Below the pieces are notes generated by a model. The model saw nothing but the letters and a program-made list of their open reading frames with translations. It searched no databases and was not told where the DNA came from. Made by a program: the position numbers and the translations under genes. A stretch of DNA of 64,000 nucleotides from Acholeplasmatales bacterium. GTDB lineage: Bacteria; Bacillota_I; Bacilli_A; Acholeplasmatales; Anaeroplasmataceae. Where the stretch lies: NCBI GenBank assembly GCA_900767915.1, contig CAAGAX010000066.1:1-64000 (forward strand), written 5' to 3'. Below, one piece after another: positions 24,957 through 34,790 of this stretch (position 1 is the first letter of the stretch; every line of letters starts with the position of its first letter).

Positions 24957-25031
24957 AGCATCTTAGCCAAGCGGTAAGGCCCTGGACTCTGACCCCAGTA
25001 TGCACAGGTTCGAATCCTGTAGATGCTGCCA
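24957..25031 (+). tRNA. tRNA-Gln(CUG)
   Basis: The 7-bp acceptor stem pairs AGCATCT with AGATGCT, followed by discriminator G and an encoded CCA. The D arm is GCC-AAGCGGTAA-GGC and the T arm is ACAGG-TTCGAAT-CCTGT. The anticodon loop CTCTGAC puts CTG at positions 34-36, reading glutamine CAG codons. The pair closing the anticodon loop is A-C (24986/24994), where Gln tRNAs normally have A-U, so the stem has one mismatch. The D arm sequence is typical of Gln tRNAs. Confidence 0.92.
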
Positions 25032-25042
25032 GATTGTGTATT

Positions 25043-25075
25043 AACACTTTTGATTATTCGAAAGTGTTTTTTTTT
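25043..25075 (+). terminator. Terminator after tRNA-Gln
   Basis: AACACTTT (25043-25050) pairs with AAAGTGTT (25061-25068), followed by a T run to 25075. Confidence 0.85.
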
Positions 25076-25241
25076 ACATATTTTAAATCAAATATTAAAA
25101 TGAAATTTTAGTAATGAAAAATAAATATTATAAGTGGATATAGTTTAATTTTAATTATTTTATAAAAAAAATAAAAATTTAATTAATTTCATATTAAAAA
25201 AATAAAAAAAATGATATAATTCACTAAAAGGGGGAAATTAT

Positions 25242-26627
25242 ATGAAAAAGGTATTTTTTTATTTTTTTATTTTTTTTAATATTATGTGTATCTTTAATGG
25301 AACATATGAAGTTAATTATCATGATGTCATGAAATATTTAAATATGAATATTAATGACGAAAACAACATATCAAATATTAATTTAAATAATGAATATGAT
25401 AATTATGTTATTAATGATTTAAATAATGATGGATTTGAAATATTCGGATCAAAAAAAATTGATTTATCTAGTTTTTTTTCTTTGTTATCAGAAGATGAAA
25501 AAAAAGTATTTAGCTTTATTGATATGGAAGAGTTATGTGAATTTAATTATTCAGTAAATTATTATACTGATGAAAATATTTTTGTTATTAATTGTTCATT
25601 TGTTAACAATGAAAATAATATTTCCATAACTGATGAAGTACCTGCTATTTTAGTTATGAAGGATGATACTGTTGATGCAAAAATTCTTATAAAAAAATAT
25701 TGTTTTAATGAAGAAGGATATTTTGACAACGAATCATCTTTGGATTATGATAAAATTGATAATAATTATTCTATTTCGGTTAACCAATATTATATGTCTG
25801 AAATTTATGAAGTGTCTGAAATGAATCAAAGAGGCTTTTTTAATAATATGATTGATGCATTAGGACAAATTACATCTTCTTTTTATAACACTATTTGTGA
25901 TAATGTTAATAAGCTTGAAATGAAGGTTAAGGAAATAACAAAAGGATGTATCGATGGAATAAGTACAATAATTAAGCCTGCAATTACTACAGTGATAAAG
26001 ACATGTAAAACTGCTTTTCAAAAAAAAGTTGGCATAAATGAAGCTGCTAAAATTGGGGCTGATATATTGAATATGGAAGAGGATAGTAATGGAATTTATC
26101 ATGCAAACTTTAATTGTTGGCAAAAATATGTTGGTTATAACGATTTTTATGATTTTTGTTTTAATTTAGGTACATCAATGGATAGACGTAAATTTTCATT
26201 TTATGATGAAAATGGCGATACAATAGATGATTTAATTTTATGGGGTTGGAAAGGTGATTATTTAAATTTAGGCGCAGGAATGGAAATGGGAATATACAAA
26301 AGATTTAAACATGTTCCTTTCTTTTGGTATGTATGTAAAGAATATGCTTTAAATATGTCTATTAAATTAGAAATTGAATCGGATGTTATTTTTGAATGGG
26401 ATGGAGATGGTCAAGCTCAATGGTGGATCACTGGTTTTGCTCCTAGTTTTCAAAATTGCAACGCTAACAATTTAACTGCTTATTTTACTATTAACTTTTA
26501 TAATGAAGAAAATCAAGAAAAATATAATAAGCTTGAAGAAGCATTTTTGCAAAAATGGTATGATACTAATAATCCAGAAGAAAAATGGAGTAAAGATGAC
26601 AATGGGAATTATACCTATAGTTTTTAA
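25242..26627 (+). CDS. Secreted protein with C-terminal DUF4474-like domain
   Basis: The N-terminus (MKKVFFYFFIFFNIMCIFNG) is a signal peptide. Residues 25-200 are acidic and Asn-rich and not recognised. A helical stretch (about 200-270) with GQITSSFYNTICDNVNKLEM may be a linker. The last 170 residues carry FNLGTSMDRRKFSF, LWGWKGDYLNLGAGMEMGIY and AQWWITGFAPSFQNCNANNL, which fit the DUF4474 domain seen at the C-terminus of many clostridial secreted proteins. Its function is not known. GGGGGAAA precedes the ATG. A lipoprotein gene follows 27 bp later, so the two probably form an operon. Confidence 0.7.
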   Translation: MKKVFFYFFIFFNIMCIFNGTYEVNYHDVMKYLNMNINDENNISNINLNNEYDNYVINDLNNDGFEIFGSKKIDLSSFFSLLSEDEKKVFSFIDMEELCEFNYSVNYYTDENIFVINCSFVNNENNISITDEVPAILVMKDDTVDAKILIKKYCFNEEGYFDNESSLDYDKIDNNYSISVNQYYMSEIYEVSEMNQRGFFNNMIDALGQITSSFYNTICDNVNKLEMKVKEITKGCIDGISTIIKPAITTVIKTCKTAFQKKVGINEAAKIGADILNMEEDSNGIYHANFNCWQKYVGYNDFYDFCFNLGTSMDRRKFSFYDENGDTIDDLILWGWKGDYLNLGAGMEMGIYKRFKHVPFFWYVCKEYALNMSIKLEIESDVIFEWDGDGQAQWWITGFAPSFQNCNANNLTAYFTINFYNEENQEKYNKLEEAFLQKWYDTNNPEEKWSKDDNGNYTYSF

Positions 26628-26654
26628 TGATTATAAGTGAGGGAGGGCCGATTT

Positions 26655-27587
26655 ATGAAAAAGATTATTTATTTTTTATTAACGACAACTATGATTTTGT
26701 TTTTTTCGAGTTGTACTATGTTATATCCAAAAGGTGAAAGATTTCAAATGAGATTTATTAAAGCAATTGAACGTAAGGATGCTGATTATATAAAAAAATG
26801 CTTTAGAGCTGATTCAAATGTTTCTGATGAAGATGTTAATGCGTTACTTGCTGCATATGGAGATTCTAAAAGTACTAGAGTTACTTATCATGCTGGACAA
26901 TATACCAAAAACAATGAATATGGAAAAGTGGAAGATATATATGAAGTGACTAATGAAATAACAATTGATTCAAATACAAGTTATCGTTTGTATTATTTTT
27001 GGTATGCAAGTGATTTTAATGATAATATAGGTATATCAAAATTATGGTTCTATACTCAAGAAAAATATGATTTATATTTACCATATGTTGCAGGTCTTTC
27101 TTGCATTGACGAATATGATAAAGGATTATATATAATTGATTATAATGTTTTCTTTAGTGAAAATCACCTTGATTGTATATCAAAAGTTGATACCTTTATA
27201 GATTCTATTAAAACAAGAAATGATAATGAATTTAGAAATTTACTAGCCCCTGAATTATTAAATAATGATACTAATATTAATATTGATGATTTATATGATT
27301 ATTCTTCTAATCATAATAAGGAGTTTTTGAAAAAACATCGTGATTATAGATATTATTTATTTTATTTACATGACAATTTAAATTCTTATTTCTTTTGGAA
27401 TATATTTTCATATAAATATAACATTAAAGCAATATATTGTTATAGTGAAAATGACAATGAAAATGGAATTCAATATCTAAATATTACTAAAATTAAAGAT
27501 ACCTCTAAGAGAAAGATAAAAAATGAATTAGAATATAGGGAATTAAAAAAAGGATTTTATTATTTAAATGAAGATATATCATCTTGA
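26655..27587 (+). CDS. Lipoprotein, partner of the DUF4474-like gene
   Basis: The start at 26655 follows GGGAGGG. The signal ends FFSSC, predicting a lipid-anchored protein of 310 residues. Residues about 25-130 (FIKAIERKDADYIKKCF through YYFWYASDF and GISKLWFY) and about 170-260 (VDTFIDSIKTRNDNEFRNLL onward) look like two copies of a DUF5104/NTF2-like module found in small clostridial lipoproteins. That resemblance is tentative. Sitting directly behind a secreted protein, it could be a binding or immunity partner; nothing in the sequence proves this. Confidence 0.55.
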   Translation: MKKIIYFLLTTTMILFFSSCTMLYPKGERFQMRFIKAIERKDADYIKKCFRADSNVSDEDVNALLAAYGDSKSTRVTYHAGQYTKNNEYGKVEDIYEVTNEITIDSNTSYRLYYFWYASDFNDNIGISKLWFYTQEKYDLYLPYVAGLSCIDEYDKGLYIIDYNVFFSENHLDCISKVDTFIDSIKTRNDNEFRNLLAPELLNNDTNINIDDLYDYSSNHNKEFLKKHRDYRYYLFYLHDNLNSYFFWNIFSYKYNIKAIYCYSENDNENGIQYLNITKIKDTSKRKIKNELEYRELKKGFYYLNEDISS

Positions 27588-27704
27588 AATTGCTTTTTAA
27601 ATAATTAGTACAGTATTTTTATCCTAATTTTATGATTATTTATCTTGTAAAGTTGATATATTATGTAGTAAAATACTTACGTAATTTAATTAAAGAGGTA
27701 TTTT

Positions 27705-28247
27705 ATGATAGTAAATAATACAACATTTGTAGATAAGGAAAAGGCATTTCAAACTTTAGTTAGAACTGGTAAGAAGAATATTTATACAAAATACATTTTT
27801 GCATTTATAATGCTTATAATTGGAGTAATATTATTAGTATTTGGTATTATATTAAATCAATCATTATATTCTACTTGTGGTTCTTTATTCGCAGCTTTTG
27901 GAGTAGCATATATAATTGTTAATATAATCAATATAATTAAATTGCCTAAAAAAATTATAGCTAATAATAAGGAAATATGTGAAAGTGGTATTACCTATAA
28001 TTATAAATTCAAAGAACAAAGTATCTATGTTGAATGTAAAACATTAAATAGAACAGCTAAGGCAACATATAATTACAAGGATCTAAAGAAGGTTTATGAA
28101 TATGATGATCTATATGAACTTGTATTTGAAGGATATGAGGTTTTATATGTTCTTAAAAATGGCTTTGAGAATAAAAGAATGATTGATTTTTTTATTAAAA
28201 ATCTTACCATTAATAAGAAAAAAATTAGAAATAGACTTAAAAAATAA
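27705..28247 (+). CDS. YcxB-like membrane protein
   Basis: The 180-residue protein has two adjacent membrane segments near residues 30-50 and 58-75 (YIFAFIMLIIGVILLVFGI, then SLFAAFGVAYIIVNIINII). A C-terminal beta-rich domain follows (ITYNYKFKEQSIYVEC, ATYNYKDLKKVYEYDDLY), as in YcxB-like proteins. These are widespread and uncharacterised. AAAGAGG precedes the ATG. It is monocistronic and ends at a bidirectional hairpin. Confidence 0.65.
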   Translation: MIVNNTTFVDKEKAFQTLVRTGKKNIYTKYIFAFIMLIIGVILLVFGIILNQSLYSTCGSLFAAFGVAYIIVNIINIIKLPKKIIANNKEICESGITYNYKFKEQSIYVECKTLNRTAKATYNYKDLKKVYEYDDLYELVFEGYEVLYVLKNGFENKRMIDFFIKNLTINKKKIRNRLKK

Positions 28248-28268
28248 GGAGTTATCTCCTTATTTTTT
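28242..28268. terminator. Bidirectional terminator between convergent genes
   Basis: AATAAGGAG and CTCCTTATT form a perfect stem with a TTAT loop, with T to the right and A to the left. It overlaps the stops of both the YcxB-like gene and the carboxypeptidase gene. Confidence 0.85.
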
Positions 28269-29430
28269 ATATACTATTAGAAATCAAATATCCCATTATT
28301 TCAAATAAATTTCTTTTTTCTATCACTGAATCTGTATATAGTTCCCCTTCTAATGTTTTATTATTAGCATATACATAGGCTTTTCCCTCTAAATAATCAT
28401 CAAGCTTATATTCATAGTCATATGTATAATCAACTTCTTCATTCTTTTTTGTTAATAAGCAAATATCTTTTTTTACTAATACTCTAATAGGGTACTTATA
28501 TTGAGGAGATTTTATCTCTTCAAGTAAAGTATCCTTTTTTAATAATACCTTTAATTCATAATTACTAAATCCATACCTTAATAAAGCTAATGATTCACTA
28601 TTTCTAGTTTTAGAATCCTTATATCCAAATACAACACTTATTAATGACATTCCATTTTGACTCATATGAAGAGTAATGTTATATCCAGAAAATGAACAAT
28701 ATCCTGTTTTTAAACCATCAACACCTTCAACTCTACCCACAAGCTTATTTGTATTAACAAGCCAAAAAGGTGAATCAGTATCCTTTCTAATATAATCCTC
28801 CTTTATTGAAGTATAATTAAATATATCAGGATATTTTGTAGCTAGCTCTCTTGCAATAATCGCTGTATCATAGGCACTAGAATAATGATCCTTATTAGAT
28901 AAACCAGTACAATCAGAAAAATGAGTATTTTTTAATCCCAACATTTTAACCTTTTCATTCATTTTATTAACAAATTCTTCAATAGAGCCACTAATATTTA
29001 CTCCTAATAATGTAGCACAATCATTAGCTGAAGCAATACAAACACATTTTAATGCTTCATCTACAGTTATTTTTTCTCCAACCTTTAAGTAAACCTGAGA
29101 ACCTCCAATAGATGAAGAATAATCATCTACAGTTAATATCTTATCCTTAGTTAAAATATTATTTTCTAATGCTTCATATACTAATAATAATGTCATTATT
29201 TTTGTCATAGAAGCAGGAGCTAATCTATGATTCATATCTTTCTCAAATAAAATTTTACCAGTTTCTCTTTCAATAAGTATTCCTGATTGACTATTTTGAA
29301 TTAAATTTAAATTATCAGTTCCTATAGTGTTATCATTATTATTTTCTATAGAAGTAATTTCAATGGCCTTAGTGTTTAAATGTATTAAAAATAAACTAAG
29401 AATAAAAAATACTGATAATAGCTTTTTCAT
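28267..29430 (-). CDS. D-alanyl-D-alanine carboxypeptidase (PBP5/DacF type)
   Basis: This 387-residue S11 peptidase trims the terminal D-Ala from peptidoglycan stem peptides outside the membrane. It has a signal peptide (LLSVFFILSLFLIHLNTKA) and the three penicillin-binding motifs: SMTK (Ser74-Lys77), SAND and KTG in DGLKTGYC. A C-terminal beta domain of about 100 residues follows. There is no strong membrane-anchoring helix at the end (FEIMGYLISNSI), which is short for the family. It shows that the cell makes a peptidoglycan wall, arguing against a wall-less mollicute. Confidence 0.92.
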   Translation of the reverse strand: MKKLLSVFFILSLFLIHLNTKAIEITSIENNNDNTIGTDNLNLIQNSQSGILIERETGKILFEKDMNHRLAPASMTKIMTLLLVYEALENNILTKDKILTVDDYSSSIGGSQVYLKVGEKITVDEALKCVCIASANDCATLLGVNISGSIEEFVNKMNEKVKMLGLKNTHFSDCTGLSNKDHYSSAYDTAIIARELATKYPDIFNYTSIKEDYIRKDTDSPFWLVNTNKLVGRVEGVDGLKTGYCSFSGYNITLHMSQNGMSLISVVFGYKDSKTRNSESLALLRYGFSNYELKVLLKKDTLLEEIKSPQYKYPIRVLVKKDICLLTKKNEEVDYTYDYEYKLDDYLEGKAYVYANNKTLEGELYTDSVIEKRNLFEIMGYLISNSI

Positions 29431-29576
29431 TTAATCATCCCCTATTTGAATATATGACATATTAATATTATTATGAATATAAATTAATATTTTACATATT
29501 TACTAAATAGTAATCTATCATTCAAATAGATTTTATGTTATAATTTATCCATATAATTTAAGAAAGAGGATTTTAT

Positions 29577-32500
29577 ATGAGAATTTGTAATTATAAAGGA
29601 CATAATATTGGAAAAGAACAATATGAAAAGGTTACTCAATTAGAGCTAGAAGAAGAATTTAATTTAGGTGAAATGCTAGTTTATTCATATAATAATGGTT
29701 CTTTAGAATTTAGTAATATAACTGTTAAGTTGAATGGCTATGGTTATGCAACAGCTAATTCTAATACATATTATTCAAATCTAAATAATAATGTATTAAA
29801 TCTTTATAACTCAAATAAGGCTTTAGTAGGATCATATAAATTAATTGATTATGAAAATAAAAAGGCACTAGTTCCTTATTCTGCTTCATATGATTTAGAA
29901 TTAACAAACAAAAATACAACTCTAACACTTGATGGAACTTATTTTGCAAAATATAATGATGGCACAAATACATATTCTGGTACATATAGTATCGAATCAA
30001 CATCTTTAGGCTTATATATAGTAAATTTTAAATCAGATTCAAAAGATTTTAAATTTTTTGTTTCATCAACTAGTGTTGAAGTTGATGGCGAAAATAAAAA
30101 TGTTACTACATTTAATGTTATAAATAATTTATATAAGGAATTCTATTATCAAGATGCTAAATCTACATATTATGCACCATTAATCGTAATCGAAGACGAG
30201 TCAAATATGTCATTATATGGATTTGTTAGTAAAGGAAAGTTTGCAAAAGTATCAAGCGGTACTTATAAATATGATTCAAAAACTGGAAGATATGTATATT
30301 CAGTAGTAGGAGAATTAGCTGATACTGCAAATGATGCTGTTACATCTCCTTATGATTTAAAGACTATTAAATCTATTGAATTTGTTACTGATTCTTTATC
30401 TTCATATTCAGTAACAATGTGGTATAGTTATTCGACTTTAGGTGAAACTACTAACTTAACAACATCATATGATGTTAATGATTCAAATGCTAAAGTATTT
30501 ATTATTGCAAATAAAGCTTCATATTTTGATGGTACAAATGAATATGATGCTGAATATTCAATTTCTGATAATATTCTTACTTTAAAATATAATGATACTA
30601 CAAAATATTTTTATTTAGAGGATAATAAATTAACACCATGTGTATTACCAGAATCAATCTATGAATATGCTAATAAAAATGTAAATAAAAATTCTTATTT
30701 ATATAAAGATAAGGATGGTAATTTAACTTATAATCTTGTTGATGGAGATAAAGTTAAATCATATAAAGGCATAAGTAATCCATATTCAGGATTTACTAAT
30801 GCTTTTACTGATGCTCTTAAAGCATTTAATGATGAGCAAAAGAAAAATAATTCTGAATATGTAGGATTTAGCGAAGATGTTTATGAATTTACATATACAG
30901 ATGAAAATGGAACTCAGACTTTTATTTATTGCCTAATTCCTTTAAATAATGGTTCATATTATTATGCTAAATATGATGAATCTATTCAAGGTGAATATAA
31001 TGTTAATGCAGATGGATATAGTATTAGCTCTTTAATATTAGATGGCTTTGGATATTATTCATTTATGGTTACTGGTTCAAATAGAACAGGTTATACATAT
31101 TATCCTGGATTATATGGAATTAATTCTGAAGAAAATTGTGTTGAGTTTTCTATGTCTACAAATTCAGTATATTATTTTGATGATTTATCTATTGAAAATA
31201 AAAGCTGCAAATTTAGAAGCTTTGAAGCTGGTACATATATTATAATGGATAATCAAAATTTTGATTACTATGTGGAATTCGATGGTTATAAAAAAGCAAA
31301 AGTCTATAATTTGAAAGATAATTCTCTAGTTGATGAGAATGCAACATATACAAGAGACGTTTCTAATAATACTTATCAATTAACTTTTACTGATTCTTCA
31401 AAGCAATATACATTTGATGGTGGATTATATACACGTACAATTAGTGGTAAAAAATATAATACATTTATTGTTACAAATAAGACTGCATCTTTAAAATTTA
31501 AATTTGTAAATGAAGAAGACAATTCTATATATGATTTTGATGAATTAGGAAATGCAAACGTCTATGCTAAAGATGGTACTGTTGAAAGTGGTACTTATCA
31601 AATAGTTACAGATAATCTAGTTTATTATGTTAATAATGATTCAAGTGATGCCTATACTTTAGTTTATGATGGAAGTACAGTTGTTAAATCAAAATATAGC
31701 TTACATGGTTACTATACTAGTGATTTTGAATCATTAGTATTCTTCCAATATGGTTTTGCTTTAGAAAATGGTTCTACTAGATATTATTATCAAGAAATTG
31801 ATGATAAGGTTGTAATGTATTCATATGAACCTAAAAATGAAAAAGCTAATGATTTTGGCTATGTTCAATTTGATTTTGGTGGTTATTATGATGAAATTAC
31901 ATATAATGGAAAAACATATTATAGTAATAATGGTTATGCAATAAACTTTAATAGAAAAGAAGCTAATAAGGAAAAATATCCATTAAAGAGCACAAAAACT
32001 AATGAAGATGGAACAACAACAGAGACTAAATATTATTTTGATAGTTTAACATTTGCTCCTACAGGTCAAGAGTTTAGTGTAACAGGTAATATTAGCTATA
32101 ACAATAAGAATTATTCATGTACAGTTACTAGAGTTCTTGATGAAAATAATAATGCAAAAATGACTGTAACTATTGGATATATTGTATTAGATATTAATGC
32201 TTCATTCCATGGAATGGGATTTGCTGAAGAAGAAGCCTCAACTTATGAAATAACTGGAATGAGATATGTTAGAGAATATGCTCATGCTTCTTATTTAAGT
32301 TATTTACAATTCTATTACATGTTTACAGGTAATGCTAATTTAGAAAATTCATTTGGTTCTATGGAAATGGTTATAGAATATGATGAAAATGGTGATGCTG
32401 TTGATGCTTATTTGAATTCTGATTTCTCAATAAAGACCAATATTACAGATTCAAATGGAGAATTATTAAATTTAAGTCATGCTTCATATGAAATTGGAAA

Positions 32501-33194
32501 TTCTAATTCTATTAGAGCAAGTGTAGTAGGTTCTGATGGATATAAATATAATTTCTATTTATCTGTAACTCAAATTACTTCACCAAAGACATTATATGGT
32601 GTAAATGTGATTGTTACTAGAGTACAAGAATTAAGTACAACTGATGGTTATAAGCTAAAGACAGAACAAATCGTTTCTTATCAAGGTGTAAATGATTCAA
32701 CTAAGAGTCAATATGTTGGTTATTTATATAGTGTTGAATTATATACTAATGGTAGTGAAAAACCAATTGAAATTTCAAGTATGCTTAAGGATGTAAATGG
32801 TGATTTATATTTGATTCATAGAGAATATGAAGGAGAAGATGAAAATAAAAAGATTTCCTCTTCAACTTATTATAAAGTTATTGTGAATGAAAAATCTGAC
32901 GTTGATAATGTATATGCAAAGGTTTATGAATCTTGTAATGTTACAATGTATACTGCTAACACATATTACACATCTGATAATGCATCTTATGTAGAAGTAA
33001 TTGGCGATAAGCTTATGGTAGTAATTAAAGATGGTTCATTTGTAAGCTATTCTAATCCTTCATATGATTCAGAAACAGAAACATATTATTATGAGGTTAA
33101 GAATGAACAATCTACTCAAAAATATTCAGTAAAAATTGTTGATGGTAAAGCAGTTATTACTTTAGTTGAAGAAAAAACTAATAGTAAAGAATAA
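29577..33194 (+). CDS. 1205-residue beta-repeat protein without signal peptide
   Basis: Not recognised as a named family. The protein is Tyr-, Asn-, Ser- and Thr-rich and built of loosely repeated blocks of roughly 90-110 residues. Typical signatures are KLNGYGYAT, LTLDGTYFAKYNDG with SGTYSIE, LDGFGYYSFMV, FDGYKKAKVYNL, FDELGNANVYAKDG with SGTYQIV, and ASFHGMGFAEEE. This suggests a string of small beta domains of the kind seen in large surface proteins of gut Bacilli. The N-terminus (MRICNYKGHNIGKEQY) is not a signal peptide, and no anchor is seen at the C-terminus. AAAGAGG and a TATAAT (29539-29544) support this start, and an in-frame TAA lies just upstream. Confidence 0.6.
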   Translation: MRICNYKGHNIGKEQYEKVTQLELEEEFNLGEMLVYSYNNGSLEFSNITVKLNGYGYATANSNTYYSNLNNNVLNLYNSNKALVGSYKLIDYENKKALVPYSASYDLELTNKNTTLTLDGTYFAKYNDGTNTYSGTYSIESTSLGLYIVNFKSDSKDFKFFVSSTSVEVDGENKNVTTFNVINNLYKEFYYQDAKSTYYAPLIVIEDESNMSLYGFVSKGKFAKVSSGTYKYDSKTGRYVYSVVGELADTANDAVTSPYDLKTIKSIEFVTDSLSSYSVTMWYSYSTLGETTNLTTSYDVNDSNAKVFIIANKASYFDGTNEYDAEYSISDNILTLKYNDTTKYFYLEDNKLTPCVLPESIYEYANKNVNKNSYLYKDKDGNLTYNLVDGDKVKSYKGISNPYSGFTNAFTDALKAFNDEQKKNNSEYVGFSEDVYEFTYTDENGTQTFIYCLIPLNNGSYYYAKYDESIQGEYNVNADGYSISSLILDGFGYYSFMVTGSNRTGYTYYPGLYGINSEENCVEFSMSTNSVYYFDDLSIENKSCKFRSFEAGTYIIMDNQNFDYYVEFDGYKKAKVYNLKDNSLVDENATYTRDVSNNTYQLTFTDSSKQYTFDGGLYTRTISGKKYNTFIVTNKTASLKFKFVNEEDNSIYDFDELGNANVYAKDGTVESGTYQIVTDNLVYYVNNDSSDAYTLVYDGSTVVKSKYSLHGYYTSDFESLVFFQYGFALENGSTRYYYQEIDDKVVMYSYEPKNEKANDFGYVQFDFGGYYDEITYNGKTYYSNNGYAINFNRKEANKEKYPLKSTKTNEDGTTTETKYYFDSLTFAPTGQEFSVTGNISYNNKNYSCTVTRVLDENNNAKMTVTIGYIVLDINASFHGMGFAEEEASTYEITGMRYVREYAHASYLSYLQFYYMFTGNANLENSFGSMEMVIEYDENGDAVDAYLNSDFSIKTNITDSNGELLNLSHASYEIGNSNSIRASVVGSDGYKYNFYLSVTQITSPKTLYGVNVIVTRVQELSTTDGYKLKTEQIVSYQGVNDSTKSQYVGYLYSVELYTNGSEKPIEISSMLKDVNGDLYLIHREYEGEDENKKISSSTYYKVIVNEKSDVDNVYAKVYESCNVTMYTANTYYTSDNASYVEVIGDKLMVVIKDGSFVSYSNPSYDSETETYYYEVKNEQSTQKYSVKIVDGKAVITLVEEKTNSKE

Positions 33195-33210
33195 AAAATA
33201 ATTATTTAAA

Positions 33211-33274
33211 TGGTACTAGATTATAGCTTTGTTGATTTTATAAAATAACAAACTATCTTTCTAGTACCTTTTTA
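33211..33274 (+). terminator. Terminator after the 1205-residue gene
   Basis: GGTACTAGA pairs with TCTAGTACC around a long loop that itself contains ATTTTATAAAAT, followed by TTTTT. Confidence 0.75.
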
Positions 33275-33326
33275 TATGGCCTGATCTATTAATTTTATTA
33301 TAAATAATAGTTATTACTTTATTTTA

Positions 33327-33355
33327 TTGCTAAAAAAAATGTATAATGCTATAAT
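33327..33355 (+). promoter_or_regulatory. Promoter of hom
   Basis: TTGCTA (33327-33332) and TATAAT (33350-33355) have a 17-base spacer; the hom start codon is 31 bases further on. Confidence 0.65.
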
Positions 33356-33386
33356 TAAGAAAACATAAAAAATTAGGAGAAAAGTG

Positions 33387-34667
33387 ATGAAAAAAGTAGG
33401 AATTGCTATATTAGGTTTAGGTATTGTTGGAAGTGGAGTATACCAAATAATAAATGAACATAAGGAAATATATAAAAACACTCAAGATATAGATATTGAT
33501 GTTATAAAGGTATTAGATAGAACAAAGGAAAAGGCTTATAAGCTTGGCTTAACTGATGATAAAATAACTACATCTATAGATGACATATGTAATAATCCTA
33601 ATATATCAATTGTTGTTGAGGTAATGGGAGGCTGTACTGCTGCTAAGGATTATGTATTAAAAGCCTTAGCTTCTAAAAAGTCTGTTGTTACATCTAATAA
33701 GGAATTATATTGTAAATATGGATATTTACTTGAAGCAGAGGCTAAAAAAAATGGTGTAGGTCTTTATTATGAAGCAACAGTTGCTGGTGGTATTCCTATT
33801 ATTCGAGCATTATTAGATAATCTTCAAGGAAATAATATTAAATCAATTCTAGGTATAATTAATGGAACAACAAATTATATTTTATCTAAAATGATGAATG
33901 AAGGAATTTCTTATGATGATGCTTTAAGCCAGGCTCAAATGCTAGGATATGCTGAAAAGGATCCAACAAGCGATGTTGATGGATTTGATTCAACCTATAA
34001 GCTTTCTATATTATCATCATTAGCATTTAAAACTAAGATTCCTTATACAAAAATTTATCGTGAGGGAATAAGAAATATTTCTTTAAAGGATATAAATTAT
34101 GGTTTTAAGCTAGGTTATACTTTAAAGCTTCTTGCGATTGGAAAAAATACTGAAAAGGGAATTGAAGTAAGAGTGCATCCTACATTCATAAAAAATTCTC
34201 ATCCACTTGCCACTGTAAATGATTCATATAACGCAATATTTATAACTGGTGATAGTGTTGAAGATGTAATGCTTTATGGAAGAGGTGCAGGAAAACTTCC
34301 TACAGGTAGTGCTGTTGTTGGAGATATAATATATGCGGCTATGCATGAAAGAAGCATTCAATATTCTCCTTTTAATAATACTGCTTTAGAGAATGAAAAT
34401 GTTCATTTTATTGATAATTTTGAAAGTGCTTATTATATGAGATTACTTGTTAATGATACAATAGGTGTTTTAGCTAAAATAACTTCAATATTCTCTAATT
34501 ATAATATTAGTGTTGCTGAGCTTATTCAATATGAGAATCAGCCTAGTGGTGTACCATTAATTATTGTGACTCACGTTACACATGAAAATAGTGTTAGAAA
34601 TGCTGTAAGAGAAATAAATGAGCTTAAGGAATATGGATATGTTGAAGCAGTTATAAGAGTGAATTAA
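33387..34667 (+). CDS. hom: Homoserine dehydrogenase
   Basis: The 426-residue enzyme reduces aspartate semialdehyde to homoserine for threonine and methionine. AILGLGIVGSGVY is the nucleotide loop, and GGIPIIRALLDNLQGNNI with GIINGTTNYIL and DPTSDVDG form the catalytic domain. The last 80 residues (YYMRLLVNDTIGVLAKITSIF) are a regulatory ACT domain. The ATG at 33387 is seven bases from AGGAG; an in-frame GTG at 33384 is less well placed. No other aspartate-pathway gene is nearby. Confidence 0.93.
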   Translation: MKKVGIAILGLGIVGSGVYQIINEHKEIYKNTQDIDIDVIKVLDRTKEKAYKLGLTDDKITTSIDDICNNPNISIVVEVMGGCTAAKDYVLKALASKKSVVTSNKELYCKYGYLLEAEAKKNGVGLYYEATVAGGIPIIRALLDNLQGNNIKSILGIINGTTNYILSKMMNEGISYDDALSQAQMLGYAEKDPTSDVDGFDSTYKLSILSSLAFKTKIPYTKIYREGIRNISLKDINYGFKLGYTLKLLAIGKNTEKGIEVRVHPTFIKNSHPLATVNDSYNAIFITGDSVEDVMLYGRGAGKLPTGSAVVGDIIYAAMHERSIQYSPFNNTALENENVHFIDNFESAYYMRLLVNDTIGVLAKITSIFSNYNISVAELIQYENQPSGVPLIIVTHVTHENSVRNAVREINELKEYGYVEAVIRVN

Positions 34668-34682
34668 TTTTCACTCTTTTTA
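34655..34682 (+). terminator. Terminator overlapping the hom stop codon
   Basis: AAGAGTGAA (34655-34663) pairs with TTCACTCTT (34670-34678), followed by T. The stop codon lies in the loop. Confidence 0.75.
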
Positions 34683-34718
34683 AATGGAAATGAATTTTCT
34701 TAAAATTCATTAGAATCA

Positions 34719-34747
34719 TTGCAAAAAAACATTATAAATGTTATACT
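34719..34747 (+). promoter_or_regulatory. Promoter of the FAD oxidoreductase gene
   Basis: TTGCAA (34719-34724) and TATACT (34742-34747) are 17 bases apart. Confidence 0.6.
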
Positions 34748-34790
34748 TATTTTTGGCTTTTTAGCACACTAATAAGGAATGGTATTATTT

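Noticed and set aside
29761..30003. 80-codon minus-strand frame within the 1205-residue gene
   Set aside because: It is a by-product of the AT-rich repetitive coding sequence and lacks start signals.
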